From Actinomycetota bacterium (GTDB taxonomy: Bacteria; Actinomycetota; Acidimicrobiia; Acidimicrobiales; CADCTF01), in NCBI GenBank assembly GCA_019348305.1, contig JAHWJQ010000044.1, forward strand, positions 1 to 13,187: 13,187 nt of DNA. The letters run 5' to 3'. Shown one piece after another: positions 1 through 6,962 of the stretch (the first letter of the stretch is position 1; each line of letters opens with the position of its first letter). The position numbers and the translations under genes were made by a program. Below the pieces are notes generated by a model that was not told the origin of the DNA, did not search any database, and was given only the letters and a program-made list of their open reading frames with translations.

Positions 1-1962
1 GCCGGGCGTGTGCTCAGCCGGGACCAGACGACCCAAGACGCCGTCGACCTGCTCTGGGCGCATCCCCAGGTGCGAGCTGAGCTCCTCGAGCTCCTCGCCG
101 TCCTTGACGACCGTGTCGACCACGTGCACGAACCGCTGACGACCCACAGCCGCATCAAGGAGAACCTGGTCTACCTCGACACGCCGGAGAAGATCGAGGA
201 GAAGGGCGGCTACGTCCCCGGCGGCGTCCTGTTGTGGGGGCCCCCGGGGACGGGCAAGACCCTGATGGCCGAAGCGGTGGCCGGCGAGACCGGCAAGCCC
301 TTCGTCTTCGTGGAGCCGGGTGCCTTCACCAACATGTTCATGGGCGTCGGCATCCTGAAGGTGAAGGCGCTGTTCCGCAAGCTGCGCAAGCTCGCCGTGC
401 GCTACGGCGGCGTCGTGGTGTTCTTCGACGAGGCCGACGCCCTCGGCAGCCGCGGCGGCCTGGCCCCGGGCGGGTGGAACGGGGGTAGGGCGAAGTCTCC
501 GTGGGGCGACCTCACCCGGTGCAACGGCCTCGGGTACCTCACCGACGCGTCCTCGAGCCTCGTCCTGCGCGGTGCGGTGGACACGGCGGCGGCGGGGGAA
601 CCCGTCGGCGGCGTCCGCAACCACATGATCATGGGCATGGGGGGAGGGGGCGGCGGCACGCTGCAGGCCCTGTTGGCCGAGCTGTCGGGCCTGAAGAAGC
701 CCCGCGGCTTTCTCAACCGCCACGTCCGGCGAGCCCTGGGCATGAGGCCGAAGCCCCCGCCCAAGTACCGGATGTTGGTGATGATGGCCACGAACATGCC
801 CGAGTCCCTCGACGAGGCCATGCTCAGGCCGGGCCGCATCGATCGCATCTACAAGGTGGGCTACCCGTCCAAGGCCGGCCGGGTGCGCACCTACGAGGGG
901 TACCTGGCCAAGGTGAGCCACGAGCTGACCGGCGAGGAGATCGACAAGCTGGCCACCATCACCCCTTACGCCACCGGCGCCACCATCAAAGACATGGTGA
1001 ACGAGGCGCTCATCACCGCCATCCGAGACGGGCGGGAGACGATCACCTGGCAGGACATCATCCGGGCCAAGCACCTCAAGGACCTGGGGCTTCCCGAAGA
1101 CGTCGAGTACATCGACCGCGAGCGCCATGCCACCGCCATCCACGAGGCCTGCCACGCCGTGATCGCCTACCGCGTGCGCCGGCACCTCACCATCGACATC
1201 GCCACCATCGAAAAGGGCGGGAACTACCTGGGCATGGTCGCCTCGATCCCTCCCGAGGACCTCTTCACCCAGTGGCGCTCGGAGTACGAAGCGGACATCC
1301 TGGTGGCCCTTGCGTCGCTGGCCGGCGAGCGGCTGTTCTTCGAGGGCGACAACTCCTCGGGCGTGTCCGGTGACCTCGAGGCCGCCACCCAGGTGGCGAC
1401 GCTGATGGAGGGCTACTGGGGCATGGGCACGACCATCGCCTCCCACGGCGTGACCCACCGGGTGGGCATCGGTGGCGGGGGCGGCGGCCCCGGCGGAGGG
1501 GGCAAGGGCAAGGACAAGGACAAAGACCTGCTCGAAAGCCAACTGGGCGACCGCATCGAAAAGAAGCTGGCCGAGCTGTACCGCCGGGTGGAGCGTCTCC
1601 TGGTGGAGAACCGCTTCGAGGTCCTCGCCGTCGCCCACGCCCTGGAGACGCAGAAGACCCTCACCGGCGACGACGTGCGGGCCATCATCGAGGGTGAGGA
1701 CGGGCCGCTGGTGGACGGCACCATCTACCGCCACGACGGCTTCCTGGAGGCGGCCGAGGAGTACCACCGCCGGGCGGTGGAGGCCCACCAGAGCCACAAC
1801 CGGGTGGGCATCGCCCTGCCGGCGCTGCTGGCGCTGGGCCAGGGCAACGGGGAGGCGGTCAGCAACGGTGAAGCCGGCGAAGCAGAGAGCGAAGGCGACG
1901 CGGAGCCGGTCGGCAACGGTCGCCGGCGGCGCCGGTCGCCGGTGATCCAGCCTCCCGACTAG
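1..1962 (+). CDS. FtsH-like AAA+ ATPase / M41 zinc metalloprotease, 5' end outside window
   Basis: Probable ATP-driven zinc protease of the FtsH type. Numbered from the GTG at base 10, the protein shows Walker A GPPGTGKT (77-84), an FtsH-like pore loop FMGVG (110-114), Walker B ending FFDEAD (138-143), sensor-1 ATN (260-262), the arginine-finger block LRPGRIDR (272-279), the zinc motif HEACH (378-382) and the likely third zinc ligand D455 in SGDLEAAT. A helical end like that of FtsH follows (about 507-562), then a Glu/Gly-rich tail. Odd points: 120 residues separate Walker B from sensor 1, against roughly 45 in ordinary FtsH, and two glycine-rich stretches occur (210-216, 488-498). The usual N-terminal membrane segments are not visible. 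The frame is open to base 1 and no ribosome site precedes the GTG at 10, so the gene probably begins upstream. Family call is firm; substrate unknown. Confidence 0.85.
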   Translation, partial: AGRVLSRDQTTQDAVDLLWAHPQVRAELLELLAVLDDRVDHVHEPLTTHSRIKENLVYLDTPEKIEEKGGYVPGGVLLWGPPGTGKTLMAEAVAGETGKPFVFVEPGAFTNMFMGVGILKVKALFRKLRKLAVRYGGVVVFFDEADALGSRGGLAPGGWNGGRAKSPWGDLTRCNGLGYLTDASSSLVLRGAVDTAAAGEPVGGVRNHMIMGMGGGGGGTLQALLAELSGLKKPRGFLNRHVRRALGMRPKPPPKYRMLVMMATNMPESLDEAMLRPGRIDRIYKVGYPSKAGRVRTYEGYLAKVSHELTGEEIDKLATITPYATGATIKDMVNEALITAIRDGRETITWQDIIRAKHLKDLGLPEDVEYIDRERHATAIHEACHAVIAYRVRRHLTIDIATIEKGGNYLGMVASIPPEDLFTQWRSEYEADILVALASLAGERLFFEGDNSSGVSGDLEAATQVATLMEGYWGMGTTIASHGVTHRVGIGGGGGGPGGGGKGKDKDKDLLESQLGDRIEKKLAELYRRVERLLVENRFEVLAVAHALETQKTLTGDDVRAIIEGEDGPLVDGTIYRHDGFLEAAEEYHRRAVEAHQSHNRVGIALPALLALGQGNGEAVSNGEAGEAESEGDAEPVGNGRRRRRSPVIQPPD

Positions 1963-1969
1963 CGAGCCG

Positions 1970-4078
1970 TCAGCGGCGCTTGCCCTTCGCCTTGCCGGGC
2001 GGTCCGCCCGGGGGGATCGCCGTGGTCGGGCCGGGGGCGACCACTCCGTCGTTCTTCTTCGGCCCCCCCGGTGTCGGCCCGAAGGGCAGCGCCGGCGGGG
2101 GGTTCGGCGCCGGCGGGGGCGGGGGCGGTAGCAGGTGGGGGGGCAGCACGAAGCCGGGAGGCAGGGTCGCCGGTGGCATCCCGATCCAGTTGGACAGCGG
2201 CCATGCGGCGGGGTCGGGAGGAGTGAAGTCGACCACCGGCAGAGGGGCCATGGCCGCGGCCATGAACTGTGACCAGATCATGGCCGGGTACGACCCGCCG
2301 GTGACCCGGATGCCGCCGACGTCGAGCATGCTCTCCTGGGCCACGGGGCTGCCCATCCAGATGGCAGTGGCCAACTGCGGCGTGTAGCCGGCGAACCAGG
2401 CATCCCTCCACTCCTGGGAGGTGCCCGTCTTGCCCGCCGCCGGCCGTCCGATCCCGGCGCGGCGGCCGGTGCCCCGCTCCACCACGCCCCTCAACACCTC
2501 GGTCACCGTCCTGGCCACCTGCGGCTCGAGCACCCGCTCCGCCGGCGGCAGGTTCTCGAGCAGCAGCTGGCCGTTGTGGTCGAGCACCGTGCGGATGAAG
2601 ACCGGCGGCCGTCGCAGGCCTTCGGTGGCGAGGGTGGCGTAGATGGAAGCCATCTCCAACGGGGACACCTCACCGGAACCGAGCACGACCGACGGCACCG
2701 CCGGCAGCCGCCGGGTGACGCCCAGGCGGTAGGCCATGTGCACCAGCTTCTGCGGACCGAGCTCCAGCGCCACCCGGGCATAGGCGCAGTTCGCCGACTT
2801 CACCGTCGCCTCCCGAAGGGTGGTGACGACGACCTCGCCGCTGCCGCCGTCGTAGTTGTCGACCGGCCACGTCGGCTCGGGGGCCCCCGGGGTGGGGAAC
2901 TCACACGGCGCAGTGGCGTCGACCAGGTCCTCGGGTGAACGGCCGGCGGCCAGCCATGCGGCCAGCGCGATCGTCTTGAACGACGACCCTGCCTGGCGTG
3001 CCCCCTGGGTGGCCAGGTTGTACTTGGCCTGTTCGAAGTTGCGCCCGCCCACCAGCGCCTTGACGGCCCCGTCGCCCGGGTCGATGGCCACCAGGGCGGC
3101 CGTGAAGGGCGACTCGGGAAGCTGTTCCCGCACGGCCTGCTCGGCCAGTGCCTGCAGCTCGGGATCGAGGGTGGTGTGGACGGTGATCCCCCCGCGGAAC
3201 ACCCTGTCCGAGCGCTCGGCCGGGGTGGCCCCGAGGCGGGGGTCGTCGAGGAGTTGGCGGCGTACCTCCTCGGTGAAGTGGTCGCTCGGTTGGGCTTTGG
3301 GGCGCATCACCTGGGTCGGCAGGGGGGCCTGCTCGGCCGCCTCCGCTTCGGCCGGGGTGGCGAAGCCGGTGCGCACCATGCGCCGGAGGGCGTGGCTCCG
3401 CCGGGCCAGGGCGGCCTCCGGCCGGCGCACCGGGTCATAGCCCTCCGGGCTCGAGATGAGCCCGGCCAGCAGGGCTGCTTCGGCCAGGTCCAGGTCCTGC
3501 AGCTTCTTGGCGAAGAACCGCTCGGCGGCGGCGTGCACGCCGTAGGCGCCTTGGCCGAAGTAGACGGTGTTGAGGTAGCGCTGGAGGATCTGCTCTTTGG
3601 TCAGGTCCCGCTCCATCCGCAGCGCGAGCACCGCTTCGCGGGCCTTGCGGTCGTAGGTGCGGTCGGCGTCGAGGACGGCGTTCTTCACGAGCTGCTGGGT
3701 GATGGTAGAGCCGCCCTGCTCCACGCCTCCCTCAGTGGCATTGGCCTTCACCGCCCGCAGCAGGCCCCGCAAGCTGACGCCGTCGTGTTCGTAGAAGGCC
3801 GTGTCCTCCACTGCCAGCACTGCATTGATCAGTACGGGCGGAACTTCGTCCAGGGCGACCGGCACCCGGTCTTCTTCGTACAGGACCGACAGCAGCGAGC
3901 CGTCGGCAGCGAGGATCTGGCTACGGCGGGCCAGGGGCCGTAGCTCGACCTGGGGGACACCGTCGGAACGCACCGCGGAGCGGAACGTCTTCGCGCTCAT
4001 GAGCGTGAACTCGAGCCCGGCGGCGACCATCAACGTGGTCATGAAAACCGCGACGATGAGCCGCGCCAGCCAGCGCAC
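1970..4078 (-). CDS. Class A penicillin-binding protein (GT51 transglycosylase + transpeptidase)
   Basis: Bifunctional peptidoglycan synthase of 702 residues. It polymerises lipid II and cross-links stem peptides outside the membrane. A single N-terminal membrane anchor lies at about 6-27 after two arginines. The GT51 domain shows EDTAFYEHDG (91-100, catalytic Glu91), GGSTITQQL (122-130) and the RMERDLTKEQILQRYLN block, whose E156 is the second conserved Glu. The transpeptidase domain shows SSFK (365-368, nucleophile Ser365), SAN (428-430) and KTGTS (550-554). The last 60 or so residues are proline-rich, with a run of seven prolines in PPPPPPAPNPPP, and end in lysines and arginines. The start is GTG; an in-frame stop lies 11 codons upstream, and starting later would remove the anchor's basic residues. 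It converges on the FtsH-like gene, the stops 7 bases apart, and diverges from the ferritin-like gene. Confidence 0.95.
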   Translation of the reverse strand: MRWLARLIVAVFMTTLMVAAGLEFTLMSAKTFRSAVRSDGVPQVELRPLARRSQILAADGSLLSVLYEEDRVPVALDEVPPVLINAVLAVEDTAFYEHDGVSLRGLLRAVKANATEGGVEQGGSTITQQLVKNAVLDADRTYDRKAREAVLALRMERDLTKEQILQRYLNTVYFGQGAYGVHAAAERFFAKKLQDLDLAEAALLAGLISSPEGYDPVRRPEAALARRSHALRRMVRTGFATPAEAEAAEQAPLPTQVMRPKAQPSDHFTEEVRRQLLDDPRLGATPAERSDRVFRGGITVHTTLDPELQALAEQAVREQLPESPFTAALVAIDPGDGAVKALVGGRNFEQAKYNLATQGARQAGSSFKTIALAAWLAAGRSPEDLVDATAPCEFPTPGAPEPTWPVDNYDGGSGEVVVTTLREATVKSANCAYARVALELGPQKLVHMAYRLGVTRRLPAVPSVVLGSGEVSPLEMASIYATLATEGLRRPPVFIRTVLDHNGQLLLENLPPAERVLEPQVARTVTEVLRGVVERGTGRRAGIGRPAAGKTGTSQEWRDAWFAGYTPQLATAIWMGSPVAQESMLDVGGIRVTGGSYPAMIWSQFMAAAMAPLPVVDFTPPDPAAWPLSNWIGMPPATLPPGFVLPPHLLPPPPPPAPNPPPALPFGPTPGGPKKNDGVVAPGPTTAIPPGGPPGKAKGKRR

Positions 4079-4124
4079 GCCTGCGATGTACCCACGGGCC
4101 CGGCCGTACTACCGCTGGGCGTCG

Positions 4125-4130
4125 TAGGCT
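4125..4130 (+). promoter_or_regulatory. Probable -10 box of a leaderless promoter for the ferritin-like gene
   Basis: TAGGCT fits the actinobacterial -10 pattern TANNNT. It lies 7 bases before the ATG at 4138, which would put the transcription start on the A of the start codon. No convincing -35 element is seen 17-18 bases upstream. A GGAG (4132-4135) sits only 2 bases from the ATG, too close for a normal ribosome site. Inferred from spacing only. Confidence 0.45.
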
Positions 4131-4137
4131 CGGAGCC

Positions 4138-4674
4138 ATGGCATCTGGCGATTTCCTCACCGACGTCGAAACCCTCCGCCGCAGGGCCCGGGACCAGATG
4201 GAGGCCGGCCCCATCACCGACGCGTACGGCGCCGACCGCCAGCGGGTGATCTCCGTGCTCAACGAGGTGCTGGCCACGGAGCTGGTCTGTTACCTGCGCT
4301 ACAAGCGGCACTACTTCACGGCCACGGGGATGAGCGCCACCGCGGTGGCCGCCGAGTTCCTCCAGCACGCCAACGAAGAGATCGGCCACGCCGACATGGC
4401 AGCCACCAGGATCACCCAGCTCCAGGGCAGCCCGGACTTCAACCCGGACGTGCTGTCCGCCCGCAGCCATGCCGAGTACGTCGAGGGGGACACCCTCGAA
4501 GAGATGGTGCGCGAGGACCTGGTGGCCGAGCGCGTGGCCATCGCGTCGTACCAGGAGATCATCCGCTGGCTGGGCAATGACGACCCCACGACGAGGCGCA
4601 TGATCGAAGAGATCCTGGCCGTGGAGGAGGAGCACGCCGACGACATGCTCAATCTTTTGGAAGGCCTCTCCTAG
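4138..4674 (+). CDS. Ferritin-like di-iron protein (bacterioferritin/DPS-like)
   Basis: A 178-residue four-helix ferritin-like protein, probably an iron-storage or iron-detoxifying cage in the cytoplasm. The di-iron ligands of bacterioferritin can be read off in order: E48 (ATEL), E81 and H84 (EEIGH), E131 (DLVAER), E163 and H166 (EEEH). The bacterioferritin haem ligand Met52 corresponds to Ile82 here, so haem binding in the usual way is unlikely. The N-terminus is about 30 residues longer than E. coli Bfr, as in DPS-like bacterioferritins. There is one cysteine (C51), not the cysteine pair of thioferritins. The gene stands alone between a divergent PBP gene and its own terminator. The ATG is supported by the TANNNT box 7 bases upstream. 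Confidence 0.85.
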   Translation: MASGDFLTDVETLRRRARDQMEAGPITDAYGADRQRVISVLNEVLATELVCYLRYKRHYFTATGMSATAVAAEFLQHANEEIGHADMAATRITQLQGSPDFNPDVLSARSHAEYVEGDTLEEMVREDLVAERVAIASYQEIIRWLGNDDPTTRRMIEEILAVEEEHADDMLNLLEGLS

Positions 4675-4699
4675 TCATCCTGCTTCCTCTCGAGACGCG

Positions 4700-4725
4700 A
4701 AAGCCCTTGTTTTGCAAGGGTTTTT
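4700..4725 (+). terminator. Rho-independent terminator after the ferritin-like gene
   Basis: CCCTTG (4704-4709) pairs with CAAGGG (4715-4720) around a 5-base loop, followed directly by five T. An A-run before the stem pairs with the T-run through one G-T pair. It begins about 26 bases after the stop codon. This is the only hairpin in the window with a classical T-tract. Confidence 0.8.
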
Positions 4726-4740
4726 GCCCGGAGAAGAGCC

Positions 4741-4765
4741 AGAAGCCTTGAAGTAGAAGGCTTCT
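4741..4765. repeat. Perfect 9-bp inverted repeat upstream of the HU promoter
   Basis: AGAAGCCTT (4741-4749) and AAGGCTTCT (4757-4765) pair perfectly across a 7-base loop. GCCCGGAGAAG at 4727-4737 can also pair imperfectly with CTTCTCGGGC (4761-4770), so two alternative stems are possible. There is no T-tract. It could be a back-up terminator for the ferritin-like gene or a protein-binding operator about 26 bases before the HU -35 box. Function not decided. Confidence 0.5.
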
Positions 4766-4790
4766 CGGGCGTTGCCAAGAGCGGGAATGC

Positions 4791-4819
4791 TTGACCTCGC
4801 GCGCCAAAACCTCTTTCAT
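4791..4819 (+). promoter_or_regulatory. Probable sigma70-type promoter of the HU gene
   Basis: TTGACC (4791-4796) is a near-consensus -35 box. With a 17-base spacer it is followed by TTTCAT (4814-4819), a weak -10 box. Transcription would start near 4826, giving a leader of about 38 bases before the GTG at 4864. That leader contains the nonamer AACTTCCCC twice in tandem (4827-4835 and 4836-4844), which leaves it C-rich and probably unstructured. Confidence 0.5.
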
Positions 4820-4852
4820 TGGCAACAACTTCCCCAACTTCCCCAACAAGCC

Positions 4853-4858
4853 AGGAGG
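4853..4858 (+). promoter_or_regulatory. Strong ribosome binding site that fixes the HU start
   Basis: A perfect AGGAGG lies 5 bases before the GTG at 4864. This decides the start: the in-frame TTG at 4819 has no such site, overlaps the proposed -10 box, and would add 15 residues not found in HU proteins, which begin MNK at this point. Confidence 0.85.
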
Positions 4859-4863
4859 TGGCG

Positions 4864-5232
4864 GTGAACAAAGGTGAGCTCGTCGAGGCAATGGCTGAAG
4901 GAGCCGGCCTCGACAAGCGCCAGGCGGAGAGCGCCCTCAACGCCTTCGTCAACACCGTGATGAATGCGGCCAAGGGTGGCGACAAGGTCTCCATCCTCGG
5001 CTTCGGGAGCTTCAACCCGACGGCCCGTGGTGCTCGCACCGGCCGCAACCCACAGACGGGCGCCCCCGTGAAGATCGCCGCTTCGAAGGGCGTCCGCTTC
5101 GCTCCCGGTGCTGCCTTCAAGTCCGCCCTCAACACCAAGAGCGCGGCCAAGAAGGCTGCATCGGCCAAGAAGGCGGCTGCGGCCAAGAAGGCCCCGGCCA
5201 AAAAGGCCGCCAAGTCCACCAAGAAGAAGTAG
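4864..5232 (+). CDS. hupB: HU-family nucleoid protein with lysine/alanine-rich C-terminal tail
   Basis: A 122-residue DNA-bending histone-like protein. Residues 1-90 are a full HU fold, with MNKGELVEAMAEGAGL at the start, GFGSF (46-50), the DNA-contacting arm RNPQTG (61-66) and FAPG (79-82). Residues 91-122 form a basic tail of KKAA-type repeats, a feature of actinobacterial HupB, though far shorter than the mycobacterial tail. It is expected to be an abundant dimer that compacts the chromosome. It has its own promoter and a strong ribosome site. The next gene, also KKAA-rich, starts 22 bases downstream in another frame and is probably co-transcribed. Confidence 0.93.
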   Translation: MNKGELVEAMAEGAGLDKRQAESALNAFVNTVMNAAKGGDKVSILGFGSFNPTARGARTGRNPQTGAPVKIAASKGVRFAPGAAFKSALNTKSAAKKAASAKKAAAAKKAPAKKAAKSTKKK

Positions 5233-5551
5233 CGAGCGAAAGGCAACGCCACCCATGTCCCCTGCAGCCAAGAAGGCCGCTCCCGCCGCCAAGAAGGCGA
5301 CGGCGAAGAAGGCCGCGACAACGACCAAGAAAGCCACTCCGACCAAGAAGGCTGCCGCAGCCGCGGCTCCGGCCAAGAAGTCCTCGGCCAAGAAGGCGGC
5401 GACAGCAGCCAAGGCTCCGGCCAAGAAGGCCCAGTCCGCCGCCAAGGGGGGCATGGCCAAGAAGGCCGCGTCAGTGGCCAAGGAGACGACCAAGAAGATC
5501 GGCGGCTCCCCCAGGGAGGCAGCCAAGAAGGCCACCGGTTCCAAGAAGGCC
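5148..5551 (+). repeat. Degenerate GCCAAGAAGGC repeats encoding KK-A units across two genes
   Basis: The 11-mer GCCAAGAAGGC or a one-base variant recurs about a dozen times, at irregular spacing, through the end of the HU gene and all of the H1-like gene (for example near 5148, 5163, 5181, 5267, 5288, 5388, 5418, 5457 and 5520). It encodes AKKA units. This is coding low-complexity sequence that could expand or contract by slippage or recombination, not a mobile repeat. Confidence 0.7.
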
Positions 5552-5563
5552 GCCAAGAAGTAA
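5255..5563 (+). CDS. Small histone-H1-like lysine/alanine-rich protein
   Basis: A 102-residue protein made almost entirely of Lys, Ala, Thr, Pro and Ser, with only two acidic residues and no aromatic residues. AKKA and PAKK units recur throughout. It has no folded domain I can recognise. It resembles the tail of mycobacterial HupB and bacterial H1-like proteins, and probably binds DNA without sequence preference beside HU. The ATG at 5255 lies 22 bases after the HU stop and is preceded by GAAAGG (5238-5243), a weak ribosome site 11 bases away. The frame stays open upstream to about 5108, but that part reads as an arginine/proline-rich shadow of the HU tail. Start and independent expression are inferred. 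Confidence 0.75.
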   Translation: MSPAAKKAAPAAKKATAKKAATTTKKATPTKKAAAAAAPAKKSSAKKAATAAKAPAKKAQSAAKGGMAKKAASVAKETTKKIGGSPREAAKKATGSKKAAKK

Positions 5564-5575
5564 CGAGCCGCCAGT

Positions 5576-5606
5576 CGACGAAGGGGGCCTCTGGCCCCCT
5601 TCGTCG
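5576..5606. terminator. 14-bp perfect hairpin between convergent genes, probable bidirectional terminator
   Basis: CGACGAAGGGGGCC (5576-5589) pairs perfectly with GGCCCCCTTCGTCG (5593-5606) around a 3-base loop. It begins 13 bases after the H1-like stop and ends 4 bases before the stop of the opposing LmbE gene. No T-tract follows on either strand, as is common for actinobacterial hairpin terminators. Position and stem strength support a role in ending both transcripts. Confidence 0.75.
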
Positions 5607-5609
5607 CGT

Positions 5610-6341
5610 CTAAAGCTGGGCCATGATGCGAAACGCCTCGCCGTGGGCGAAGCCGGCCCTGGCGCCATGGTCGGCCAGTCGCCGTTGCACCCGCTCGCGG
5701 AACGACGCCGTCTGCTCGTCCGAACCGGGGTCGTCGATGGCCATCGTGGAACGGAACTGGCTTTCGTGGGCGAGGAGGGCGGACAGCTTCGTCTCCACGA
5801 ACCCGTCGACGTCCTCCACGTGGTCGGGCTCCTCGGCTTCCCACAACAGCAGGGTCGTCGGGCGATGGTGGGCGAGGTTCTGCTCGGGGAAGAAGTGGGG
5901 GTCCCGGGCGGCGACGATCCCGTCGGTGGCCAGGAAGCCGGCGTTGCGGTGGTCGGGGTGAAGGCGGTAGCGGCGCCAGGGATCGTGACCGAGCACCACC
6001 TCGGGGCGGTACCGGCGGATCCAGTACGCCACCTCCCAGCGTTGGCGCAGCCCCGACTCCAGCTCGCCGTCACGCCACCCGAGGAAGATGCACTCACCCG
6101 TCCCGCCCAGGGCCCGAGAGGCGGCCCGCTGCTCTTGCTGGCGTTGGGCCACCAGCTCGGCCTGGTCCTGCTCCGGGTCCCAGGATCCCTTGGAGCCGTC
6201 GGTGCACACGAGGTGGAACAGCTCACACCCTCCGGCCGCCCACTTGGCCAGCGTCGCCCCCGCGCCGAACTCGATGTCGTCGGGATGAGCGCCGATGGCC
6301 AGTGCCCGTGCCGGGGTGGGCAGGTTGGTGCTCGTGTCCAC
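5610..6341 (-). CDS. PIG-L/LmbE-family zinc-dependent N-deacetylase
   Basis: A 243-residue member of the LmbE/PIG-L superfamily, which includes MshB and Mca of mycothiol metabolism and GlcNAc-PI deacetylases. These enzymes use zinc to remove acyl groups from amino sugars. The zinc site is visible: AHPDD (18-22, ligands H19 and D22) and HPDH (128-131, third ligand H131). TDGSKGSWD (47-55) matches the conserved loop after the second strand. The substrate cannot be told from sequence. I chose the GTG at 6341, 5 bases past the cofC stop. It gives the usual short N-terminus before the first strand, whereas a GTG at 6395 would overlap cofC by 49 bases and add a Gly/Ser/Arg-rich stretch. Probably co-transcribed with cofC. 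Confidence 0.88.
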   Translation of the reverse strand: MDTSTNLPTPARALAIGAHPDDIEFGAGATLAKWAAGGCELFHLVCTDGSKGSWDPEQDQAELVAQRQQEQRAASRALGGTGECIFLGWRDGELESGLRQRWEVAYWIRRYRPEVVLGHDPWRRYRLHPDHRNAGFLATDGIVAARDPHFFPEQNLAHHRPTTLLLWEAEEPDHVEDVDGFVETKLSALLAHESQFRSTMAIDDPGSDEQTASFRERVQRRLADHGARAGFAHGEAFRIMAQL

Positions 6342-6346
6342 CGCGC

Positions 6347-6916
6347 TCAGGCCGGAGCCGGAACCGGAAGGTCCTCGGGGGTGTCGACGTCCCACTGCAG
6401 CTCGCGCACCCGGGACACCCGCAGCTCCAGCCCCAGCCGCATCGCCTCCCGCCGGTGCCGGTGGAAGGAGCCGGGGCCGTAGGAGAAGACGAAGCCGGCG
6501 TCGCTCGGTACGGAGGCGACGTTGGTGCCATCGTCCCGGCGGTCAGGAACAAGGGTCACTCCCCCGAAGCCCGAGAGCCGGCCGAGTGCCGTAGCGGCGG
6601 GCAGATCGGCGTGGGCGACGATGACGTGGGCGAAGCCGGCGCCGGCCAGAACCTCGACGCCGCGGGTCACGGCGCCGTTGAGCCCCAGCCCCGGCGTCCA
6701 GATGACCTCTGCTCCGATGGCGTTGGCCCAGGTGGCGACGGCGCGGTCTTCACAGGCCACGTAGCGAGGCAACGGCAGGGCCGCCTCCAGCACTGCTTCG
6801 GCCATGGCGCGCGCCAGGGCGGCCCGCGCAGGAGCGGCGAGCACCGGCGCCAGGCGGACCTTGGCCGCGGCGAAGGCCTTCACCGGCACCAGCACCGCCG
6901 ATCCACCGTCAGCCAT
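6347..6916 (-). CDS. cofC: 2-phospho-L-lactate / phosphoenolpyruvate guanylyltransferase (coenzyme F420 synthesis)
   Basis: A 189-residue nucleotidyltransferase that joins GTP to 2-phospholactate or, in mycobacteria (FbiD), to phosphoenolpyruvate, supplying the substrate for F420 side-chain assembly. It starts as a compact Rossmann-like fold with PVKAFAAAKVRL (11-22), then GLNGAV (78-83), AHADLP (101-106), PDRRDDGTN (124-132), YGPGSFHRHRREA (146-158) and DVDTPEDL (176-183), all typical of CofC. The Asp residues of HADLP and DVD are likely metal ligands. It diverges from gpsA across 46 bases and is followed by an LmbE-type gene 5 bases after its stop. The ATG at 6916 lacks a ribosome site but has a TANNNT box 8 bases upstream. 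No other F420 gene is in the window. Confidence 0.9.
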   Translation of the reverse strand: MADGGSAVLVPVKAFAAAKVRLAPVLAAPARAALARAMAEAVLEAALPLPRYVACEDRAVATWANAIGAEVIWTPGLGLNGAVTRGVEVLAGAGFAHVIVAHADLPAATALGRLSGFGGVTLVPDRRDDGTNVASVPSDAGFVFSYGPGSFHRHRREAMRLGLELRVSRVRELQWDVDTPEDLPVPAPA

Positions 6917-6924
6917 TGCCGCCG

Positions 6925-6930
6925 AGTCTA
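6925..6930 (-). promoter_or_regulatory. Probable -10 box of a leaderless promoter for cofC
   Basis: Read on the minus strand this is TAGACT, 8 bases before the cofC ATG. The bases between are CGGCGGCA, with no Shine-Dalgarno sequence, which favours translation of a leaderless or nearly leaderless transcript. No clear -35 box. It overlaps the probable upstream promoter region of gpsA, so the two genes may compete for polymerase. Confidence 0.45.
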
Positions 6931-6949
6931 AGGGGAGGACGCCCGCGCC

Positions 6950-6955
6950 TAGGTT
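6950..6955 (+). promoter_or_regulatory. Probable -10 box of a leaderless promoter for gpsA
   Basis: TAGGTT fits TANNNT and lies 7 bases before the gpsA GTG. The GAAGGG that follows abuts the start codon directly, leaving no room for it to work as a ribosome site. No clear -35 box is seen. The box supports the GTG at 6963 over upstream in-frame starts. Confidence 0.45.
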
Positions 6956-6962
6956 TGAAGGG

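Noticed and set aside
4085..4090. TACATC before the PBP GTG as a -10 box
   Set aside because: It lacks the final T of TANNNT and has no -35 partner; too weak to list as a promoter.
4819..4863. Upstream TTG start for HU adding 15 residues
   Set aside because: It overlaps the probable -10 box, lacks a ribosome site and adds residues absent from HU proteins; AGGAGG clearly serves the GTG at 4864.
5148..5551. Recurring GCCAAGAAGGC as a possible CRISPR or mobile repeat
   Set aside because: Spacing is irregular, there are no unique spacers, and each copy is in frame encoding AKKA.
6342..6395. Longer N-terminus for the LmbE-type deacetylase
   Set aside because: It overlaps cofC by 49 bases with a Gly/Ser/Arg-rich extension; the GTG at 6341 suits the family better. 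The longer form is not fully excluded.
6804..6962. Longer N-terminus for gpsA
   Set aside because: It runs over the divergent cofC gene and adds a 53-residue low-complexity stretch before the first Rossmann strand.
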